This document shows positions 52,827 through 62,977 of a DNA stretch of 64,000 bases, in pieces. The position numbers and the translations under genes were made by a program. Under the pieces are notes generated by a model that saw only the letters and a program-made list of their open reading frames with translations, had not been told where the DNA came from and did no database searches. The stretch is from Rhizobium sp. BK196. Its GTDB lineage: Bacteria; Pseudomonadota; Alphaproteobacteria; Rhizobiales; Rhizobiaceae. How positions within the stretch are numbered: position 1 is the stretch's first letter; every line of letters starts with the position of its first letter. The stretch covers positions 496,001-560,000 of the forward strand of contig NZ_JACHZB010000002.1 in NCBI RefSeq assembly GCF_014193255.1, in the 5' to 3' direction.

Positions 52827-53673
52827 AACCGTACCTCCGCCTGCTCCAGCTCTGGATGAGATTGATGACAAGCAGCATCGTGAAGGAGATAATCAGCATG
52901 ATCGCCGCAATGCCGGTCGCTGCCGCGTAGTTGTATTCTTCGAGCTTGATAACGATCAGCAGAGGGGCAATTTCCGATTTGAACGGCAGATTGCCGGCAA
53001 TGAAGATGACCGAGCCATATTCGCCGACCGCGCGGGCGAAGGCGAGAGCGAAACCCGTCAGGACCGCAGGCGCAAGGCCCGGCAGCAGCACGCGTGCGAT
53101 TGTCTGGAAGCGATTGGCGCCGAGCGTGGCGGCAGCCTCCTCCACCTCCTTGTCGATCTCTTCCATGACCGGCTGGACCGTTCGCACGATGAAGGGCAGG
53201 CCGACGAAGATGAGGGCGACGACAATGCCAGCCGGCGTGAAGGCGATCTTGATGCCGAGTGGCGTCAGGAACTGCCCGACCCAGCCGTTCGGAGCATAGA
53301 GCGTGGTCAATGCGATGCCGGCGACAGCTGTCGGCAAGGCGAAGGGCAGGTCCACCATGGCATCGATGACGCGTTTGCCGGGGAACCGGTAACGCACCAG
53401 CACCCAGGCAAGGATAACGCCAAAGACGACATTGAGACAGGCGGCGATGAAGGCGCAGCCGAAGCTGATGCGCAGCGCGCTCAGCGTCCGCTGGTCGAAT
53501 GCAATGCCGAAGAACTTCTCCCAGCCGAGTGCGCTCGACCGCCAGGCGAGGCCAGACAGCGGGATAAGGACGATAAGGGTAAGCCAGATCAAGGTAAGGC
53601 CGAGCGCCAGTCCGAAACCCGGAATGACGCTCGGCCGCTTGAACCGCCACCGTGTGGGGTTATGTGCGCTCAT
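52816..53673 (-). CDS. cysT: Sulfate ABC transporter permease CysT (CysU)
   Basis: A 285-residue inner-membrane permease with six helices and motif [23 protein letters not shown], followed by [37 protein letters not shown], which identifies CysT. It forms the channel with CysW. Its ATG is only 8 bp from the sbp stop, so all four sulfate genes are cotranscribed. Confidence 0.95.
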   Translation of the reverse strand: MSAHNPTRWRFKRPSVIPGFGLALGLTLIWLTLIVLIPLSGLAWRSSALGWEKFFGIAFDQRTLSALRISFGCAFIAACLNVVFGVILAWVLVRYRFPGKRVIDAMVDLPFALPTAVAGIALTTLYAPNGWVGQFLTPLGIKIAFTPAGIVVALIFVGLPFIVRTVQPVMEEIDKEVEEAAATLGANRFQTIARVLLPGLAPAVLTGFALAFARAVGEYGSVIFIAGNLPFKSEIAPLLIVIKLEEYNYAAATGIAAIMLIISFTMLLVINLIQSWSRRRYGYGV

Positions 53674-53681
53674 AAGACCTA

Positions 53682-54707
53682 TTATTGGGCCGGCTTGTAG
53701 ATCTGGTCAAATACGCCGCCATCGCCGAAGAATTTCGGCTGTGCTTCTTTCCAGCCGCCGAAGTCGTCAATCGTGGCGAGCGTCAGCTTCGGGAAGCGGG
53801 CAATGTCGGCCGGATCGGCTGCTTCCGGCTTGATCGGCCGGTAATAATGCTTTGCCGCGATCTTCTGGCCTTCATCCGAATAAAGGTAGTTCAGATAGGC
53901 TTCCGCGACCTTGCGTGTGCCCTTCTTGTCGACGTTGCCATCGACGATTGCAACAGGCGGATCAGCGCGGATCGAGAAGGTGGGAGTCACGATCTCGAAC
54001 TGGTCTGGGCCGAGTTCCTCGAGCGAGAGATAGGCTTCGTTTTCCCACGCGAGCAGGACATCGCCGAGGCCACGCTGGACAAAGGTGGTCGTAGCACCAC
54101 GAGCGCCAGTATCAAGAACCGGAACGTGCTGCAGCAGTTTCGCCACATATTCCTGCGCCTTGCCGTCGTCGCCGCCATTGGCCTGTTTTGCCCATGCCCA
54201 GGCAGCCAGGAAGTTCCAGCGAGCGCCGCCCGACGTCTTCGGGTTCGGCGTGATGACCTGCACGTCCTCCTTGACCAGGTCGCCCCAATCCTTGATGCCC
54301 TTCGGGTTGCCCTTGCGCACGAGGAAGACGATCGTCGAAGTGTAGGGGGTTGAATTGTTCGGGAACTTGGTCTTCCAGTCGGCCGGGATCTTGCCGGTCT
54401 TCTTGGCGATGGCATCGATATCGCCTTCGAGGGCGAGCGTCACGACATCGGCTTCCAGGCCGTCGATGACGGAGCGGGCCTGGGCGCCGGAACCGCCGTG
54501 CGATGCCTGGATCGTCACGGTTTCACCGGTGTCCTTCTGCCACTTGGCGGCAAAGGCAACGTTGAAATCCTTATACAATTCGCGCGTCGGATCATAGGAT
54601 ACGTTGAGAAGCGTCTGATCGGCGAATGCAGGTGCGACGCTGCCGATCGCAAAACTGCCTGCCACGACCGCGGCCGCAACGAGCCGGGTGAACCTTAAAG
54701 CCTGCAT
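53682..54707 (-). CDS. sbp: Sulfate-binding periplasmic protein
   Basis: A 341-residue sulfate-binding protein. Signal peptide ending VAPAFA (residue about 29), then the sulfate-site motifs [42 protein letters not shown] and [20 protein letters not shown]. These match Sbp/CysP and bind sulfate through main-chain and Ser hydroxyl groups. First gene of the operon. GGAGGG precedes the ATG. Confidence 0.94.
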   Translation of the reverse strand: MQALRFTRLVAAAVVAGSFAIGSVAPAFADQTLLNVSYDPTRELYKDFNVAFAAKWQKDTGETVTIQASHGGSGAQARSVIDGLEADVVTLALEGDIDAIAKKTGKIPADWKTKFPNNSTPYTSTIVFLVRKGNPKGIKDWGDLVKEDVQVITPNPKTSGGARWNFLAAWAWAKQANGGDDGKAQEYVAKLLQHVPVLDTGARGATTTFVQRGLGDVLLAWENEAYLSLEELGPDQFEIVTPTFSIRADPPVAIVDGNVDKKGTRKVAEAYLNYLYSDEGQKIAAKHYYRPIKPEAADPADIARFPKLTLATIDDFGGWKEAQPKFFGDGGVFDQIYKPAQ

Positions 54708-55062
54708 GGAAACCCTCCGTGTTTATACGCTAAACTCTATCAACTAGGTCGTATAATGAAACGAAGATTGTTCCGGTTCCGGGGGCCAACCTTAGAAAGC
54801 CATCCCATTTTCACCAGACGTTTGCGAATGAGACGTCCTGCCGTTGGCCGCGGCCAATTATGGCACCTCGTCGCAATTGTGTTTTTTCTGCCACAGTTCC
54901 ATCGCGAAAGTGACATTGGTGTGTCGATTTTTGGTCATCTTTTACAGCGTTGACGTTTTCGAGTGCCTACATGGACTTCCGGTCGTTGGGATTCGGCGAC
55001 CGACGGTGGGGGTGTCCTTGAAGCATTGCCTGCCTCTTTACTAACCGTAAAAGGTCTTTCTG
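54708..55062. other. Divergent promoter region between sbp and the porin gene
   Basis: A 355-bp region without a gene. The sbp side is AT-rich and holds CTATCAACTAGG about 30 bp before ATG 54707, possibly a control element; sulfur-regulated promoters are expected here. On the porin side the leader ends in AAAGGTC before ATG 55063. No confident -35/-10 pair could be assigned. Confidence 0.5.
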
Positions 55063-56088
55063 ATGTCTATTAAAACTATCCTTTTTGGCTCCGTTGCCGC
55101 CCTTGCAGCGGTTTCCGGAGCACATGCAGCCGACGCTATCGTCGCCGCCGAGCCGGAGCCCGTAGAATATGTTCGCGTTTGCGACGCCTACGGGACTGGC
55201 TACTTCTACATCCCGGGCACGGAAACCTGCCTGAAGATCGAAGGCTACATCCGTTTCCAGCTTAATGTCAGCCAGAACGCTGGCGGCCGGGATGCCAACG
55301 ACTCTGACTGGGATGCCGTTACCCGTGGTCAGGTCACCTTCCAGACCAAGAACGACACCGAGTATGGCACGCTCACGGGCGTTATCACGCTGCGTACCAA
55401 CGCTGACAACGCCACCGACCAGAAGACCACGCTCGATGAAGGCTACATCGACATTGCCGGCTTCCGCGTTGGTAAGCAGTACAGTTGGTGGGATGACGAT
55501 CTGAGCGGCGAGACGGACACGCTCTCGAGCAATGAGACGACCCACAACTCGATCCGTTATCAGTACGAGACGGACCGCTTCGCAGCCGGTATCTCGCTCG
55601 ACGAACTTGAAGAAGACTATGTCGAGAAGGATGGCGAAGGCCCGAACAACTTCGGCGTCGCAGCCCAGGTTTCCTTCAAGAGCGGCGCATTCAGCGGCTA
55701 CCTGCTCGGCAGCTACGATACCGACAACGAGGAAGGCGCCATCCGCGCAATCCTGTATGCCGACATCGGTCCCGGCACCCTCGGCCTCGCTGGCATCTGG
55801 GCTAGCGGCGCTAACTACTACTATGAAGAGTCCGAATGGACGGTCGCTGCCGAGTACAAGGTCAAGCTCACCGACAAGTGGGCCGTTACCCCGGCCTTCC
55901 AGTACTTCGACAAGATCGATCTCGATGCCAACGGTGACTTCACCGGCGGCAGCGCCTACACCACGGGTGTTACCGTCGACTACCAGATCGCTGAAAACCT
56001 GCGCAGTAAGGTCAGCGTTCAGTACCACGACGAAGAAGACGGCGACGACGAAACCTTCGGTTTCCTGCGTCTGCAGCGCGACTTCTAA
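55063..56088 (+). CDS. Porin_2-family outer-membrane porin (RopA/Omp2-like)
   Basis: A 341-residue outer-membrane beta-barrel. Signal peptide MSIKTILFGSVAALAAVSGA (cleavage at AHA, residue about 22). The mature start EPEPVEYVRVCDAYGTGYFYIPGTETCLKIEGYIRF, with its Cys pair, is the hallmark of rhizobial/Brucella porins. Acidic extracellular loops alternate with beta strands, and the protein ends in Phe (LRLQRDF), the outer-membrane insertion signal. It allows diffusion of small solutes. Monocistronic. Confidence 0.94.
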   Translation: MSIKTILFGSVAALAAVSGAHAADAIVAAEPEPVEYVRVCDAYGTGYFYIPGTETCLKIEGYIRFQLNVSQNAGGRDANDSDWDAVTRGQVTFQTKNDTEYGTLTGVITLRTNADNATDQKTTLDEGYIDIAGFRVGKQYSWWDDDLSGETDTLSSNETTHNSIRYQYETDRFAAGISLDELEEDYVEKDGEGPNNFGVAAQVSFKSGAFSGYLLGSYDTDNEEGAIRAILYADIGPGTLGLAGIWASGANYYYEESEWTVAAEYKVKLTDKWAVTPAFQYFDKIDLDANGDFTGGSAYTTGVTVDYQIAENLRSKVSVQYHDEEDGDDETFGFLRLQRDF

Positions 56089-56125
56089 TAAAGGGCTGCC
56101 CGACGCGGCCCCTGTTCTCGATTTG

Positions 56126-56153
56126 CCTTCCCCCCGCTACGGCGGGGAGAAGG
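56126..56153. repeat. Rhizobial palindromic unit between convergent genes
   Basis: CCTTCCCCCCGC (56126-56137) and GCGGGGAGAAGG (56142-56153) pair in a 12-bp stem with one mismatch. The CCTTCTCCCCGC core is common as an intergenic palindrome in rhizobia. Lying between porin and ptsN-like genes, it could serve as a two-way terminator. Confidence 0.5.
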
Positions 56154-56177
56154 TCGAAAGCGCGAAACGAATTTTAC

Positions 56178-56633
56178 TCACACGCGCGAATCGGCGATGA
56201 AATCCGAATAGAATTCATCGACGCTTCTGGCCTTGCGCATGGCGGCCAAGACGCCCTCCGATTGAAGCCTGCGGGCGATCGCGGCAAGCACGTTCAAATA
56301 TTCCCCGCGATTGTTTTCCCCGAAGAGCAGCACGAAGGCCATGTCTGTCGGGATATCGTCGATCGCATCGAAATCCAGCGGTTGAGCGAAACGGATCAGC
56401 AGACCACGGGGGCTCGTCATACCGTCGATAGCCGCATGCGGAACCGCAATGCCGTTGCCGATACCGGTGGAGCCGAGCTTCTCGCGGGATTCAAGTGCCT
56501 TCAGGACGGCCTGACCGTCAATGTCGAAGGCTTTGCCGGCCTTTTCGGATATCGCCTGCAGCGCGCGCCACTTAGTCGTCACCGACAGGCCGATGAAAGT
56601 GTGCTCCGGCCGGATGATATTGGAGAGGTTCAT
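56178..56633 (-). CDS. EIIA-Ntr-like PTS protein (PtsN paralogue)
   Basis: A 151-residue PTS EIIA domain of the fructose/nitrogen type. The phospho-acceptor is H66 in GIGNGIAVPHAAIDG, with the conserved ESREKLGSTGIGNG segment. It accepts phosphate from NPr in the nitrogen PTS. It lies 29 bp downstream of kdpE on the same strand, which makes cotranscription likely. Since EIIA-Ntr binds KdpD in other bacteria, a role in potassium signalling is a natural inference. The canonical ptsN is usually next to rpoN, so this is probably a second copy. Confidence 0.88.
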   Translation of the reverse strand: MNLSNIIRPEHTFIGLSVTTKWRALQAISEKAGKAFDIDGQAVLKALESREKLGSTGIGNGIAVPHAAIDGMTSPRGLLIRFAQPLDFDAIDDIPTDMAFVLLFGENNRGEYLNVLAAIARRLQSEGVLAAMRKARSVDEFYSDFIADSRV

Positions 56634-56662
56634 TTCTTTCTCGATGCTGTTTTCGGCGCGTA

Positions 56663-57355
56663 TCAGTCAGGCTCGCGGAGCCGATAGCCGACGCCGGTCT
56701 CGGTGGTGATATAGTGTGGCTGGTCGGGAATCTGCTCGACCTTTTGCCGCAGCTGGCGCACGTAGACGCGCAGATATTGCACGTCCGCTGCCGGGCCCCA
56801 CACCTGTTTCAGAAGAAATTGATGTGTTAGCACCTTGCCGGCATGCTGGGCGAGCACGCGCAGGATGTCGTATTCCTTCGGCGACAGCTTAATTTCTTTG
56901 CCGTCAACTTTGACGATGCGCTTGACGAGATCGATCGACAGGCCACCCGTCTGGAAGATCGCCTTTTCTCCCTGCTGTTGCAGCCGGTGGCGCAGCGCCA
57001 CGCGGATGCGGGCGCCGAGCTCGTTGATGCCGAAGGGCTTCGTGACATAGTCATCGGCGCCGGTTTCCAGCGCCTTGACGATGCCCGCCTCGTCGGTGCG
57101 GCTCGACAGGATGACGACCGGCATGGTGAGCCCGTCCTCGCGCCATTCCTGCAGAAGGTCATGGCCTGGCATGTCGGGAAGGCCGAGATCGAGCACGATG
57201 AGATCTGGCTGGTCGTCCTTGACCGACTGGCGGGCTGCACCAGCATTCGGCGCCTCATGGACTTCATAGCCCTGCGCGGTGAGGCCGACACGTAAGAGTT
57301 TGCGAATCGGGGGCTCGTCGTCGACGACGAGAATCTTGACGGCTGAACCAGTCAT
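56663..57355 (-). CDS. kdpE: Response regulator KdpE
   Basis: A 230-residue OmpR-type regulator. The receiver domain has D56 in LIVLDLGLPDMPG, with VDDEPP and the signalling Thr/Ser and Lys in VVILSSRTDE and YVTKPF. The C-terminal winged helix holds ILRVLAQHAGKVLTHQFLLKQVWGPAADVQYLRVYVRQLRQK. It activates kdp transcription under potassium limitation. ATGA overlap with kdpD. Confidence 0.96.
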   Translation of the reverse strand: MTGSAVKILVVDDEPPIRKLLRVGLTAQGYEVHEAPNAGAARQSVKDDQPDLIVLDLGLPDMPGHDLLQEWREDGLTMPVVILSSRTDEAGIVKALETGADDYVTKPFGINELGARIRVALRHRLQQQGEKAIFQTGGLSIDLVKRIVKVDGKEIKLSPKEYDILRVLAQHAGKVLTHQFLLKQVWGPAADVQYLRVYVRQLRQKVEQIPDQPHYITTETGVGYRLREPD

Positions 57356-60063
57356 TTGAGTTCATCCAGTTTGGGAATGTCATTCGGTTTGGGAAGGCGG
57401 ATGGTGAAGACAGCGCCGGACCGGCCCATTCGGTTGCTGGCAGTGATCGTGCCACCCATCGCCTCGATGAAGCCCCGGCATATGGAGAGGCCGAGGCCGG
57501 TGCCGGCGCGCACCTGATCGCCCTTGCGCACACGATAAAAGGTGTCGAAAATACGGGTGAGGTCTGCAGGGGGAATGCCGGGCCCTTCGTCGGAGACCTG
57601 TACGACGACGTTGTCGGCATCCGCCCAACCCTCTATGCGGATGACGGAGCCTTCCGGCGCGTATTTGGCCGCATTGTCGAGCAGGTTGAAGAGGACCTGT
57701 TCGAAGAGAACGGGATCGACGCGGACCATGGGCAGATCGGTGGGGATCGTCATTTCCGTCTTGTGACGGTCGAGAATCTTGGCGGCACGGCGCAACGCGC
57801 TGCCGGCGATGTCGCCGGCATAGTGCAGCGCGTAATTCGGTTCCATAGCGCCGGATTCGATCTTCGTCATGTCGAGCAGGTTGGCGATGAAGCGGTTGAG
57901 CCGTTCGGATTCATCGACGACAGTCGAGAGAAGGTCCGTGCGGTCGTCGGCCGACATGGAATCGAAATAGTCGCGCAGCGTGCCGGACGCGCCGAGGATC
58001 GCTGCAAGCGGTGTCTTCAGATCATGCGAGATCGAAGTCAGCAGCGCCGAACGCAGGCGGTCTGCTTCCGCCGCAAGTTTCGCCCGGTCGACATCGGCAA
58101 CGAGCTGCACGCGTTCGATGGCGAGGGCCGCCTGGTCGGCGAGCGCGTCCAGAAGGCGCTGCTGCTCGGGCGTCAGCAGCGGGCCGTCACGGCGGTCGCT
58201 GTCGAGACCGATGACGCCGACGGCGGTGCGGCCGGTGCGCAGTGGTACATAGAGACGCTTGGCGCCGGGCAGAGTGTCGGCGCCACGACCGGCGGCATGA
58301 TTGTGCTCCCAGGCCCAACGCGCGGCGGCAATATCGGCGTCGTCGAGCGTATCGTCGGGCGGGTATCCGGCCTTGACGGCGATGGAATTATCCTCCGGCA
58401 AGAGCAGAACCACGCGCACCTTGAGCATGGAGGCGATCTGGAAGGCGGTTGCCCAGAGAACGTCGTCCAGCGTGCCGGTGCCGGCAAGCTTCTTGGAAAA
58501 CAGATAGAGGTCTTCCGTCGTTCGCGCCCTTTGTCGGGCTGCCGCTGCCTGCCGCTGCACGGTTGCGGTCAGATTGGAGGCGATGATGGCGACGCCGAGG
58601 AAGAAGAAGAGCGCCAGCACGCTTTCAGGGTCGCTAATCGTCAGCGTATAGCGCGGCGGGAGGAAGAAGAAATTGAAGGAGAGGGCACTGACGATACAGG
58701 TATAGAGCGCCGGCCTCAGGCCATGGATGACGGCCGAGGTCAAGACGGCCATCAGGAAGACGAGAGCCAGGTTGCGCACGTCCAGAACCTGATCGAGCAC
58801 CACACCGACAGCCAGCGCAATCGCGACATAGACGGTCGAGAGGAGATAGGACCTGATATTCAGCGTTGGGACACTTGAAGCCGCTTTGACGCCGCGTTGC
58901 GAGGCGGTGTCCTTGTCGTTGCCGGAGATGACATGCACGCTGATGTCGCCGGCTCGGCGGATCAGCTCATCCGGCGTCGAGCGGCTCCACCACCATTCGC
59001 GCCATGTCGGCTTCTTCGGCGCGCCGATGACGATGTGGGTGACATTGTTGCTGGTGGCGTGGCGCACCAGCTCTTCGGCCACTTCGCGGCCGGGAATGGT
59101 AATCGCCTCGCCGCCAAGCTGTTCGGCAAGTCGCAAGGTGGCCGCGATCGTGTCGCGCTGCGCTTCCGAGAGATTGATGGACCGGTTGGTCTCGATATAG
59201 ACCGCCGCCCACGGCCCTCGCAGCCGCGCCGCCATCCGAGAGGCGTAGCGGACGAGCGACGCGGAGCGGGGATGTTCGTCAATCGATACCAGCACGCGTT
59301 CGCCAGCGGCCCACGGGCCGGAAATGGCGTGTGCCTGCATATGGGTCAGCAACTGATCGTCGACACGCTGGGCAGTCTTACGCAGGGCAAGTTCGCGCAG
59401 CGCCGTCAGGTTGCCGGGCGTGAAATAGTTGGTTAGCGCTCGCTCGGCTGTTCGTGCGACATAGACCTTGCCGTCATGCAGGCGCTTGATGAGATCGTCG
59501 GGCGTCAGGTCGATGATCTCGATATCGTCAGCCATGTCGATCACCGAATCCGGCACGGTTTCGCGCACCCGGATGCGAGTGATCTGCGAAACGACGTCGT
59601 TCAGGCTCTCCACATGCTGGATGTTCAGCGTCGAATAGACATCGATACCGCGGTCGAGCAGTTCCTTGACATCGAGATAGCGCTTCGGATGGCGGCTGCC
59701 CTCGGCATTGGTGTGGGCGAGTTCGTCGACCAGAACGAGATCGGGCTTGCGCGCGAGAATGGCATCGAGGTCCATCTCTTCGAGCGATTGGCCGCGATAG
59801 GCGATCTTCACACGCGGAACGATCTCGAAACCGGCTAGCAGCGCCTCGGTCTCTTTGCGGCCATGGGTCTCGACAACGCCGATTACCACGTCGAGGCCGT
59901 CAGCCACCTTGGCGCGGCCGGAGACCAGCATCTCATAGGTCTTGCCGACGCCGGGGGCGGCACCCAGGAAGATCTTGAGGCGCCCGCGCGCCTCCGCCCG
60001 CGCTTTTTCAAGCAGCGCATCGGGCGAGGGCCTGCCGGCCTGATCGCGGTTGTCGTCTGGCAT
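57352..60063 (-). CDS. kdpD: Sensor histidine kinase KdpD
   Basis: A 903-residue membrane sensor. N-terminal KdpD domain with Walker-type GAAPGVGKTYEML (about 32-44), a USP domain (about 250-370, GERVLVSIDEHPRSASLVRYA), four membrane helices (about 405-505), a GAF domain, the phosphoacceptor H680 in TSISHDLKTPLAAILG, and HATPase_c (NLLDNAAKYAP, DEGPGIP, GTGLGLSICRGF). It senses potassium and envelope/turgor state and phosphorylates KdpE. It starts 63 bp after kdpC. Confidence 0.96.
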   Translation of the reverse strand: MPDDNRDQAGRPSPDALLEKARAEARGRLKIFLGAAPGVGKTYEMLVSGRAKVADGLDVVIGVVETHGRKETEALLAGFEIVPRVKIAYRGQSLEEMDLDAILARKPDLVLVDELAHTNAEGSRHPKRYLDVKELLDRGIDVYSTLNIQHVESLNDVVSQITRIRVRETVPDSVIDMADDIEIIDLTPDDLIKRLHDGKVYVARTAERALTNYFTPGNLTALRELALRKTAQRVDDQLLTHMQAHAISGPWAAGERVLVSIDEHPRSASLVRYASRMAARLRGPWAAVYIETNRSINLSEAQRDTIAATLRLAEQLGGEAITIPGREVAEELVRHATSNNVTHIVIGAPKKPTWREWWWSRSTPDELIRRAGDISVHVISGNDKDTASQRGVKAASSVPTLNIRSYLLSTVYVAIALAVGVVLDQVLDVRNLALVFLMAVLTSAVIHGLRPALYTCIVSALSFNFFFLPPRYTLTISDPESVLALFFFLGVAIIASNLTATVQRQAAAARQRARTTEDLYLFSKKLAGTGTLDDVLWATAFQIASMLKVRVVLLLPEDNSIAVKAGYPPDDTLDDADIAAARWAWEHNHAAGRGADTLPGAKRLYVPLRTGRTAVGVIGLDSDRRDGPLLTPEQQRLLDALADQAALAIERVQLVADVDRAKLAAEADRLRSALLTSISHDLKTPLAAILGASGTLRDYFDSMSADDRTDLLSTVVDESERLNRFIANLLDMTKIESGAMEPNYALHYAGDIAGSALRRAAKILDRHKTEMTIPTDLPMVRVDPVLFEQVLFNLLDNAAKYAPEGSVIRIEGWADADNVVVQVSDEGPGIPPADLTRIFDTFYRVRKGDQVRAGTGLGLSICRGFIEAMGGTITASNRMGRSGAVFTIRLPKPNDIPKLDELK

Positions 60064-60126
60064 CGGTTTGGTCTTTCTTTACGAGCAAGCCCCGGTCCGC
60101 TTGTCGCGTTCCGGGGCTCTCGACCT

Positions 60127-60696
60127 TCACTGATTCATAGAAGCATCAAGGCCCCGGTTCAACGCCAGAACATTGACGGTCGGCTCGCCAAGCAGGCCAA
60201 GTTCGCGGTCCGTGACGGCCGCATCGACCAGCGCCTTGACCTTGGTTTCATCGACACCGCGCGCCTTGGCGACACGCGGCACCTGAAAGTAGGCGGCATC
60301 GGGTGAAATATGCGGATCGAGGCCACTGCCCGAAGCGGTGACGAGGTCGGCTGGAACCTGGGCATTCGGGTTGGCTGCCTTGGCAGCGTCATAGTCGCCC
60401 TTCACGCGATCGACCAGCTTCTGGCTGGTCGGGCCGAGGTTGGAGCCCGAGGATGCAGCGGCATTGTAGCCATCGCCTGCGGCCGACGGGCGGCCGTGGA
60501 AATACTTGTCGCTGGTGAAGGCTTGGCCGATCAGCGTGGAGCCGATAACCTGGCCGTCCTTTTCGATCAGACTGCCGTTTGCCTGGACCGGGAAGAGCAC
60601 CTGGGCGACCCCTGTCATGGCAAGTGGGTAGAGAAGGCCGGTGATGGCTGTGGTGGCAACGATCATGACGATTGCCGGACGAAATTCTTTCAACAT
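60127..60696 (-). CDS. kdpC: Potassium-transporting ATPase subunit KdpC
   Basis: A 189-residue single-span membrane subunit (helix about 8-30, [20 protein letters not shown]). The conserved [27 protein letters not shown] and [11 protein letters not shown] segments identify KdpC, the chaperone-like subunit that stabilises ATP binding. It follows kdpB by 11 bp. Confidence 0.95.
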   Translation of the reverse strand: MLKEFRPAIVMIVATTAITGLLYPLAMTGVAQVLFPVQANGSLIEKDGQVIGSTLIGQAFTSDKYFHGRPSAAGDGYNAAASSGSNLGPTSQKLVDRVKGDYDAAKAANPNAQVPADLVTASGSGLDPHISPDAAYFQVPRVAKARGVDETKVKALVDAAVTDRELGLLGEPTVNVLALNRGLDASMNQ

Positions 60697-60707
60697 TGAA
60701 TTACTCC

Positions 60708-62768
60708 TTAGGCGAGGCCGACGGTGGTGATGACGATGTCGATTGCCTTGATGCCGACGAAGGGGACGATGATACCGCCGCCACCGTAGATCAGCAGATT
60801 GCGGGAGAGCAGCGCTCCCGCACCGATCGGACGGTAGCGCACACCTTTCAGTGATAGCGGGATCAGCGCGATGATGATCAGCGCGTTGAAGATGATCGCC
60901 GAGAGAATGGCACTCTGCGGTGTGGCGAGACCCATAACGTTGAGCACACCGAGCTGCGGGTAGAAGGTCAGGAACATCGCCGGGATGATGGCGAAGTACT
61001 TGGCGATGTCGTTGGCGATCGAAAAGGTCGTCAGCGCGCCGCGGGTCATCAGCAGCTGCTTGCCGATTTCGACGATTTCGATGAGCTTCGTCGGGTCGCT
61101 GTCGAGGTCGACCATGTTGCCGGCTTCGCGGGCAGCGACCGTGCCGGTGTTCATGGCCACACCAACGTCGGCCTGAGCCAGAGCCGGGGCATCGTTCGTG
61201 CCGTCGCCGCACATGGCGACCAGCTTGCCCTTGGCCTGTTCCTCGCGGATCAGCTGCAGCTTGTTTTCAGGCGTTGCCTGGGCGAGAAAGTCGTCGACAC
61301 CGGCTTCGGCGGCGATGGCGGCTGCCGTCATCGGGTTGTCGCCGGTGATCATGACGGTGCGGATGCCCATGCGCCGAAGCTCGTTGAAGCGCTCGCGAAT
61401 GCCGCCCTTGACGATATCCTTGAGCTGGATGACGCCGAGCAGCTTGCCGTCTCGGGCAACCGCAAGCGGCGTGCCGCCGGCCTTGGCGATCTCGTCTGAT
61501 ATCGAGTGCAGTTCGCGAACGATTTCGGCGCCGTTCTTCGAGGAGGCATCGCCATTGACGTAGGTGAGCACTGCATCGACCGCACCTTTGCGGATCGCCG
61601 AACCTTCGAGATCGACACCGCTCATGCGGGTCTGGGCGGTGAAGGGCACGAATGTGGCCTTCAGGCTTGCCATGTCGCGGCCGCGGATTGCGTATTTTTC
61701 CTTGGCGAGCACGACGATGGAGCGGCCCTCGGGCGTCTCGTCGGCGAGCGAGGCAAGCTGCGCGGCATCGGCGAGATCCTGTTCGGAGACGCCGCGGACC
61801 GGCCGGAAGCTGGTGGCCTGGCGATTGCCGAGGGTAATCGTGCCGGTCTTGTCGAGCAGCAGCGTGTCGACGTCACCGGCAGCTTCTACGGCGCGGCCGG
61901 ACATGGCGAGCACGTTGAAGCGGACGAGACGATCCATCCCTGCAATACCGATCGCCGAAAGCAGGGCGCCGATCGTGGTTGGGATCAGCGTGACGAAGAG
62001 GGCAACGAGCACGATGATCGGGATCGAGCCGCCGGCATAGGCCGCAAAGCTCGGGATCGTTGCCGTGGCGAGAACGAAGATCAGCGTCATCCCGGCAAGC
62101 AGGATGTTGAGCGCGATTTCGTTCGGCGTCTTCTGACGTTCGGCGCCTTCGACGAGCGAAATCATGCGGTCGAGGAAGGTCGAGCCTGCAGCCGCGGTGA
62201 TGCGCACGCGGATCCAGTCGGAAAGAACCTGCGTACCGCCTGTTACGGCGGAGCGGTCGCCGCCGGATTCACGGATGACAGGGGCGGATTCGCCGGTGAT
62301 GGCCGCTTCATTGACGGAGGCAACACCCTCGACGACTTCGCCGTCTGAGGGAATGATATCCCCAGCTTCGACGAGAACGAGATCGCCGACCTTCAGGCTG
62401 GTGCCAGGGACCATGCGGTAGCCGGTGCCGTTGTTGGCGGTCAGGAGCTTCGCCTGGGTCTCGGTGCGCGCCTTGCGCAGCGAGTCTGCCTGCGCCTTGC
62501 CGCGGCCTTCGGCGACGGCTTCGGCGAAGTTGGCAAAAAGCACGGTGAACCAGAGCCAGAGGTTGATCTGGAAGGAGAAGGCGAGATTGCCGTTACCTGA
62601 AACGAGGTCGCGCAGGAACAGGACTGTGGTTAGCGCGGAAACCGTGGCCACGACGAACATGACCGGGTTCTTGGAAAGAGTGCGCGGGTTGAGCTTGGTG
62701 AAAGCAGCGCCCACGGCCGGAATGAGGATGCGAGAATCGAGGATGCTCGCGGATTTTGCCTGGCTCAT
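60708..62768 (-). CDS. kdpB: Potassium-transporting P-type ATPase subunit KdpB
   Basis: A 686-residue P-type ATPase. The phosphorylated Asp is D306 in [18 protein letters not shown] is at 158-161 (Ser161 matches the inhibitory phosphoserine site known in E. coli), and [21 protein letters not shown] and [10 protein letters not shown] complete the P-domain. It powers K+ uptake through KdpA. Confidence 0.96.
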   Translation of the reverse strand: MSQAKSASILDSRILIPAVGAAFTKLNPRTLSKNPVMFVVATVSALTTVLFLRDLVSGNGNLAFSFQINLWLWFTVLFANFAEAVAEGRGKAQADSLRKARTETQAKLLTANNGTGYRMVPGTSLKVGDLVLVEAGDIIPSDGEVVEGVASVNEAAITGESAPVIRESGGDRSAVTGGTQVLSDWIRVRITAAAGSTFLDRMISLVEGAERQKTPNEIALNILLAGMTLIFVLATATIPSFAAYAGGSIPIIVLVALFVTLIPTTIGALLSAIGIAGMDRLVRFNVLAMSGRAVEAAGDVDTLLLDKTGTITLGNRQATSFRPVRGVSEQDLADAAQLASLADETPEGRSIVVLAKEKYAIRGRDMASLKATFVPFTAQTRMSGVDLEGSAIRKGAVDAVLTYVNGDASSKNGAEIVRELHSISDEIAKAGGTPLAVARDGKLLGVIQLKDIVKGGIRERFNELRRMGIRTVMITGDNPMTAAAIAAEAGVDDFLAQATPENKLQLIREEQAKGKLVAMCGDGTNDAPALAQADVGVAMNTGTVAAREAGNMVDLDSDPTKLIEIVEIGKQLLMTRGALTTFSIANDIAKYFAIIPAMFLTFYPQLGVLNVMGLATPQSAILSAIIFNALIIIALIPLSLKGVRYRPIGAGALLSRNLLIYGGGGIIVPFVGIKAIDIVITTVGLA

Positions 62769-62813
62769 AAGAGACTCCAGCTTTGAAACGAGGATGGCAA
62801 ACCGGATTGCCGG

Positions 62814-62969
62814 TCAGCCCTGTAAAATTCTGATGGCGCAGACGACGACGAGGAGGCCTGCCATCATCACCAGGATGATGTCGGAGGCGCGGGGCATCCG
62901 CTGAGCTCCACGCCCCGGCAGACCGGGACGTAGATGAAAGGCTTTTCGGAGCCTGTGACGGATAATCAT
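62814..62969 (-). CDS. Small membrane peptide between kdpA and kdpB
   Basis: A 51-residue ORF, ATG 62969 (GAGG 7 bp upstream), with a basic N-terminal half and a C-terminal helix (IILVMMAGLLVVVCAIRIL) that should span the membrane. A second in-frame ATG at 62897, preceded by GGAG, would give a 27-residue peptide that is mostly the helix. Position and size recall KdpF, but KdpF normally precedes kdpA and the sequence is not clearly related. Confidence 0.45.
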   Translation of the reverse strand: MIIRHRLRKAFHLRPGLPGRGAQRMPRASDIILVMMAGLLVVVCAIRILQG

Positions 62970-62977
62970 GGAGAGCC

